DNA of 8,413 bases. Source: Ignavibacteriales bacterium. Its GTDB lineage: Bacteria > Bacteroidota > Ignavibacteria > Ignavibacteriales > Ignavibacteriaceae. Of the stretch, positions 6,020-8,413 are shown piece after piece. A program made the position numbers and the translations under genes. Below the pieces are notes generated by a model, which made no database searches, was not told the DNA's origin, and saw only the letters and a program-made list of their open reading frames with translations. Position 1 is the first letter of the stretch; every line of letters begins with the position of its first letter. The DNA lies in assembly GCA_003142915.1 (NCBI GenBank), contig PLNZ01000077.1, positions 7,366 to 15,778 of the forward strand, read 5' to 3'.

Positions 6020-6973
6020 GTGCTTGATTTAAGAGTAAGCTCTGAAATTGATTATGCAAGTGAAATTAAGCGGTTAAAAAAAGAGAATAATGCGGTTATT
6101 CTTGCACATTTTTACCAGGAATCTGAAATTCAGGATATAGCCGATGTGGTTGGCGATAGTCTTGAGCTTTCCAGGAAGGCTAAATCTACTAATGCAGATG
6201 TAATTGTTTTTGCGGGTGTACATTTTATGGCTGAAACTGCAAAAATATTAAACCCTGATAAGTTGGTGCTTTTACCCGATTTAACGGCAGGTTGTTCATT
6301 AGCGGATAGTTGTCCGGCGCTGATTTTTAAAGCCTTTCACGAATTACACCCGGATCATTTAGCTATTACATATATAAACTGTTCGGCAGAAGTAAAGGCG
6401 TTGAGCGATATAATTTGTACATCAAGCAATGCTGAAAATATTATTAGGCGGATTCCGGAAAATCAGCCAATTCTATTTTCTCCAGATAAAAATCTGGGCA
6501 ATTATTTAATAAAAAAAACCGGCAGAAAAATGCTTCTTTGGGACGGTTCCTGTATAGTTCACGAAACATTCAGCGAAAGGAAAATAATTGAGCTTAAGGT
6601 TCAGCACCCTGAAGCAAAGATAATTGCACATCCTGAATGTGAGGAAACAATTTTAAGACATGCGGATTTTATTGGTTCTACAAGCAAATTACTCCGGTAT
6701 ATTGCCGAAGATAATGCAAAAAACTACATAGTAGTTACAGAACCTGGAATTCTTCATCAGATGAGAAAATTAGCGCCATGGAAAAATTTCATTGCAGCTC
6801 CGCCGGAAGCGAATTGCAGTTGCAATGAATGCCCTTACATGAAGTTGAATACTCTGGAAAAGCTTTACCTGTGTATGCGTGATAAAACGCCACAGATAAA
6901 TCTAAGTAAAGAAATAATAACGAAAGCTTTGCGTCCAATTGAAAGAATGCTCCAGATGAGTTCGCCGGCCTGA
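6020..6973 (+). CDS. nadA: Quinolinate synthase
   Basis: Condenses iminoaspartate with dihydroxyacetone phosphate to quinolinate, the first pyridine of de novo NAD synthesis; a cytoplasmic [4Fe-4S] enzyme. The 317-residue length fits the shorter NadA class. Visible motifs: AHFYQ (29-33), GCSLADSC (91-98), HPECEE (204-209) and CSCNECPYMKLNT (266-278). By family alignment the cluster ligands should be C92, C207 and C271; extra cysteines C266 and C268 lie nearby. The start is GTG at 6020, supported by GGAGA (6008-6012) 7 nt upstream; the ATG at 6006 is in another frame and stops after eight codons. nadB and nadC are not in the window. The stop codon abuts that of the convergent histidine kinase. 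Regulation is unknown, but the long upstream gap with two structured repeats is suggestive. Confidence 0.96.
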   Translation: MLDLRVSSEIDYASEIKRLKKENNAVILAHFYQESEIQDIADVVGDSLELSRKAKSTNADVIVFAGVHFMAETAKILNPDKLVLLPDLTAGCSLADSCPALIFKAFHELHPDHLAITYINCSAEVKALSDIICTSSNAENIIRRIPENQPILFSPDKNLGNYLIKKTGRKMLLWDGSCIVHETFSERKIIELKVQHPEAKIIAHPECEETILRHADFIGSTSKLLRYIAEDNAKNYIVVTEPGILHQMRKLAPWKNFIAAPPEANCSCNECPYMKLNTLEKLYLCMRDKTPQINLSKEIITKALRPIERMLQMSSPA

Positions 6974-8191
6974 TCAAGCTTTCCTTAAAATTATCTTAAA
7001 TGTTGTTCCTTCTCCGGGAGCGGAAGTCTTTACAAAGATTTTACCCTGATGGTATACTTCAATGATTCTCTTTGAAAGACTTAGCCCTAACCCCCAGCCT
7101 CTTCGCTTTGTACTATAACCAGGTCGGAATATATCTTTTCGTCTTTTCAAATCTATCCCTTTCCCGTTATCAACCACATCTATTTCAACATTTCTTTTTA
7201 CTGCTTTAACGGATAGATTTATTTTCCCTTCTTTTTGCTCAATTGCATCAAGAGCGTTCTTAATTAAGTTTTCAATTACCCATTCAAAGAGTTCAGAGTT
7301 TAATTCTGCACTTACATGCTTATCGCCGGAAATTGTAAGATCAATATTCCTGCCTGTCTGGGGAAGCCTGCGCTGAAAATAATCAACTACTTTAGTAATT
7401 TCTTCGTAAACAATTTTCTCTTTTCTCTCCGGTATTGCCCCAATCTTAGAAAAACGGTAAGTGATTTTACTAAGCCTGTCTACATCATTATTTATTTCTT
7501 CAGCTATATCGATTACTTTATCGGGGTCTTTGTAACTTATTCTTAACATTTCCAGCCAGCCCATCAGACTGGATATAGGCGTTCCAAATTGATGCGCAGT
7601 TTCTTTTGCCATTCCTACCCAAATGTTACTTTGTTCGCTTCTCTTTATATTGCTAAAACCTATATAACCGAGGATAATAAATAAAGCGGCAATCAATATC
7701 TGAAGATAAGGATAGTATTTTAACTGAACTACCAGATCCGAGTCGCCATAATGTATTCTTTGTAAAATAACGGTATCCTTATAGGTAACTTCAATCGGTT
7801 TATGAACAGCGTCCATCTCTTTTATTTTTTGATTAAAAAACTCTTCAAGTTTATTATTAGAAAGGGATGTATCATAACTAATATTCCTGATGTCTTTTAT
7901 ATCGGTTTTATTTCCGATAGTTATTTTGTTATCAGGTCCGCTGTTTATAAGTGGAAAGTCGATTGGCTTTAAAATATTTTCAAATAAGAAAGTAATATCA
8001 ACTTCAGGGCGGGAGGTATTAGCCACATACTCTATTCCGTTTGCATAAAGCTGAACGATTTGCCTTTCGGTGATCTGGAGTCTATGCACAAGTTTTTGGG
8101 TATAAATAAGTGTGCCTACTGCAATTATGATTGCAGTTACAAGAAGTGTTACTTTTAGGTTTATTGAAGCTGGACCACCCGACATTTTCAT
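6974..8191 (-). CDS. Membrane sensor histidine kinase
   Basis: A 405-residue protein with two membrane helices (about 12-31 and 162-180) flanking a roughly 130-residue extracytoplasmic segment (32-161) that I cannot assign to a known sensor fold. No HAMP motif is evident. The H-box is AKETAHQFGTPISSLMGWLE (195-214) with H200 as the predicted phosphorylation site. The ATP-binding domain has the N box ENLIKNALDAIE (307-318, N312), G1 DNGKGI (341-346), F box IFRPGYSTK (354-362) and G2 RGWGLGLSLSKRI (364-376), so it should be an active kinase. The start is backed by AAGAGGA (8206-8200) 8 nt before the ATG. No receiver domain and no response regulator gene are in the window, so the partner is elsewhere or just beyond the right edge. 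No terminator separates it from convergent nadA. Confidence 0.95.
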   Translation of the reverse strand: MKMSGGPASINLKVTLLVTAIIIAVGTLIYTQKLVHRLQITERQIVQLYANGIEYVANTSRPEVDITFLFENILKPIDFPLINSGPDNKITIGNKTDIKDIRNISYDTSLSNNKLEEFFNQKIKEMDAVHKPIEVTYKDTVILQRIHYGDSDLVVQLKYYPYLQILIAALFIILGYIGFSNIKRSEQSNIWVGMAKETAHQFGTPISSLMGWLEMLRISYKDPDKVIDIAEEINNDVDRLSKITYRFSKIGAIPERKEKIVYEEITKVVDYFQRRLPQTGRNIDLTISGDKHVSAELNSELFEWVIENLIKNALDAIEQKEGKINLSVKAVKRNVEIDVVDNGKGIDLKRRKDIFRPGYSTKRRGWGLGLSLSKRIIEVYHQGKIFVKTSAPGEGTTFKIILRKA

Positions 8192-8208
8192 CTGAAGAAT
8201 CCTCTTAA

Positions 8209-8248
8209 TATTAAAACTTTTCTTAAGCTTAATAAAGTTATTAAAACT
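8209..8248. promoter_or_regulatory. Direct repeats and dyad upstream of the histidine kinase
   Basis: TATTAAAACT occurs at 8209-8218 and again at 8239-8248, exactly 30 bp apart (about three helical turns, so on one face of the DNA). A dyad TTAATAA-AG-TTATTAA (8229-8244) overlaps the second copy. The position just upstream of the ribosome site of the kinase fits a regulator site, but the DNA is A/T-rich and no clear promoter hexamers are seen. Confidence 0.3.
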
Positions 8249-8291
8249 AAAGAGACTAACAAAGGCAGAAGGAATGACAATTATTGACTTA

Positions 8292-8308
8292 TCCAGAGTG
8301 TTTCTGGA
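8292..8308. promoter_or_regulatory. Short perfect dyad near the right edge
   Basis: TCCAGA-GTGTT-TCTGGA is a 6-bp inverted repeat with a 5-nt centre, about 100 bp upstream of the histidine kinase start. It could be an operator or a small hairpin; nothing else in the 8249-8413 stretch supports a specific role. Confidence 0.25.
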
Positions 8309-8413
8309 ATCCTTATGCTTATGATTGTATTGGGACTTAGGCAGAGGAAGAAATTACCTTCCAACATTACACGGTTCTGAGGAACATGGATAAATGCGGC
8401 ATTGTGAACAAAT

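Noticed and set aside
6789..6977. Minus-strand open frame of 62 codons
   Set aside because: It is antisense to the nadA C-terminus, including its cluster-binding motif.
7316..7546. Plus-strand open frame of 76 codons
   Set aside because: It is antisense to the kinase catalytic core.
8386..8413. Possible start of a plus-strand gene (ATG at 8386 after GAGGA)
   Set aside because: Only nine codons are visible and the ribosome-site spacing is short; it cannot be supported within the window.

Overview
The window reads as a piece of ordinary chromosome from an A+T-rich, Gram-negative-type bacterium. A Bacteroidota, Chlorobiota or Ignavibacteria relative is the best guess. The guess rests on low G+C (about one third, judged by eye), a periplasm-facing PpiD-like chaperone, and a histidine kinase with an H-box of the 'AKETAHQFGTPISSL' type that I associate with that group. 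Shine-Dalgarno sequences are readable before almost every gene. I see no tRNA, rRNA, CRISPR array, intact insertion sequence, phage gene or defence gene.

Layout. Positions 1-1038 (minus strand) hold a Crp/Fnr-family regulator followed 28 bp later by the start of a PHP-domain phosphoesterase that runs off the left edge. A well-formed sigma-70-like promoter for this pair lies at 1071-1099. A 257 bp divergent spacer leads to a plus-strand block. This block is a membrane-anchored parvulin-type peptidyl-prolyl isomerase of PpiD type (1296-3389, closed by a strong intrinsic terminator), shikimate kinase aroK (3620-4156) and 3-dehydroquinate synthase aroB (4266-5357). A 662 bp gap without a convincing protein gene follows, then quinolinate synthase nadA (6020-6973). 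Its stop codon directly abuts the stop of a convergent minus-strand membrane histidine kinase (6974-8191). The last 222 bp hold the kinase's upstream region and no gene I can support.

Functional links. aroK and aroB catalyse two steps of the shikimate pathway (steps 5 and 2). nadA makes the pyridine precursor of NAD from iminoaspartate and dihydroxyacetone phosphate. The PpiD-like protein would help fold exported proteins. The Crp/Fnr regulator and the kinase are signalling proteins whose signals cannot be read from sequence; no response regulator is present in the window.

The most unusual feature is in the gap before nadA. Two elements of about 90 nt (5521-5610 and 5753-5841), in the same orientation and 232 bp apart, share their outer sequences, while each has its own different but well-paired central hairpin. 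That pattern suggests selection or mobility acting on a folded DNA or RNA element. Its identity is unknown to me, and the rest of the window is conventional.
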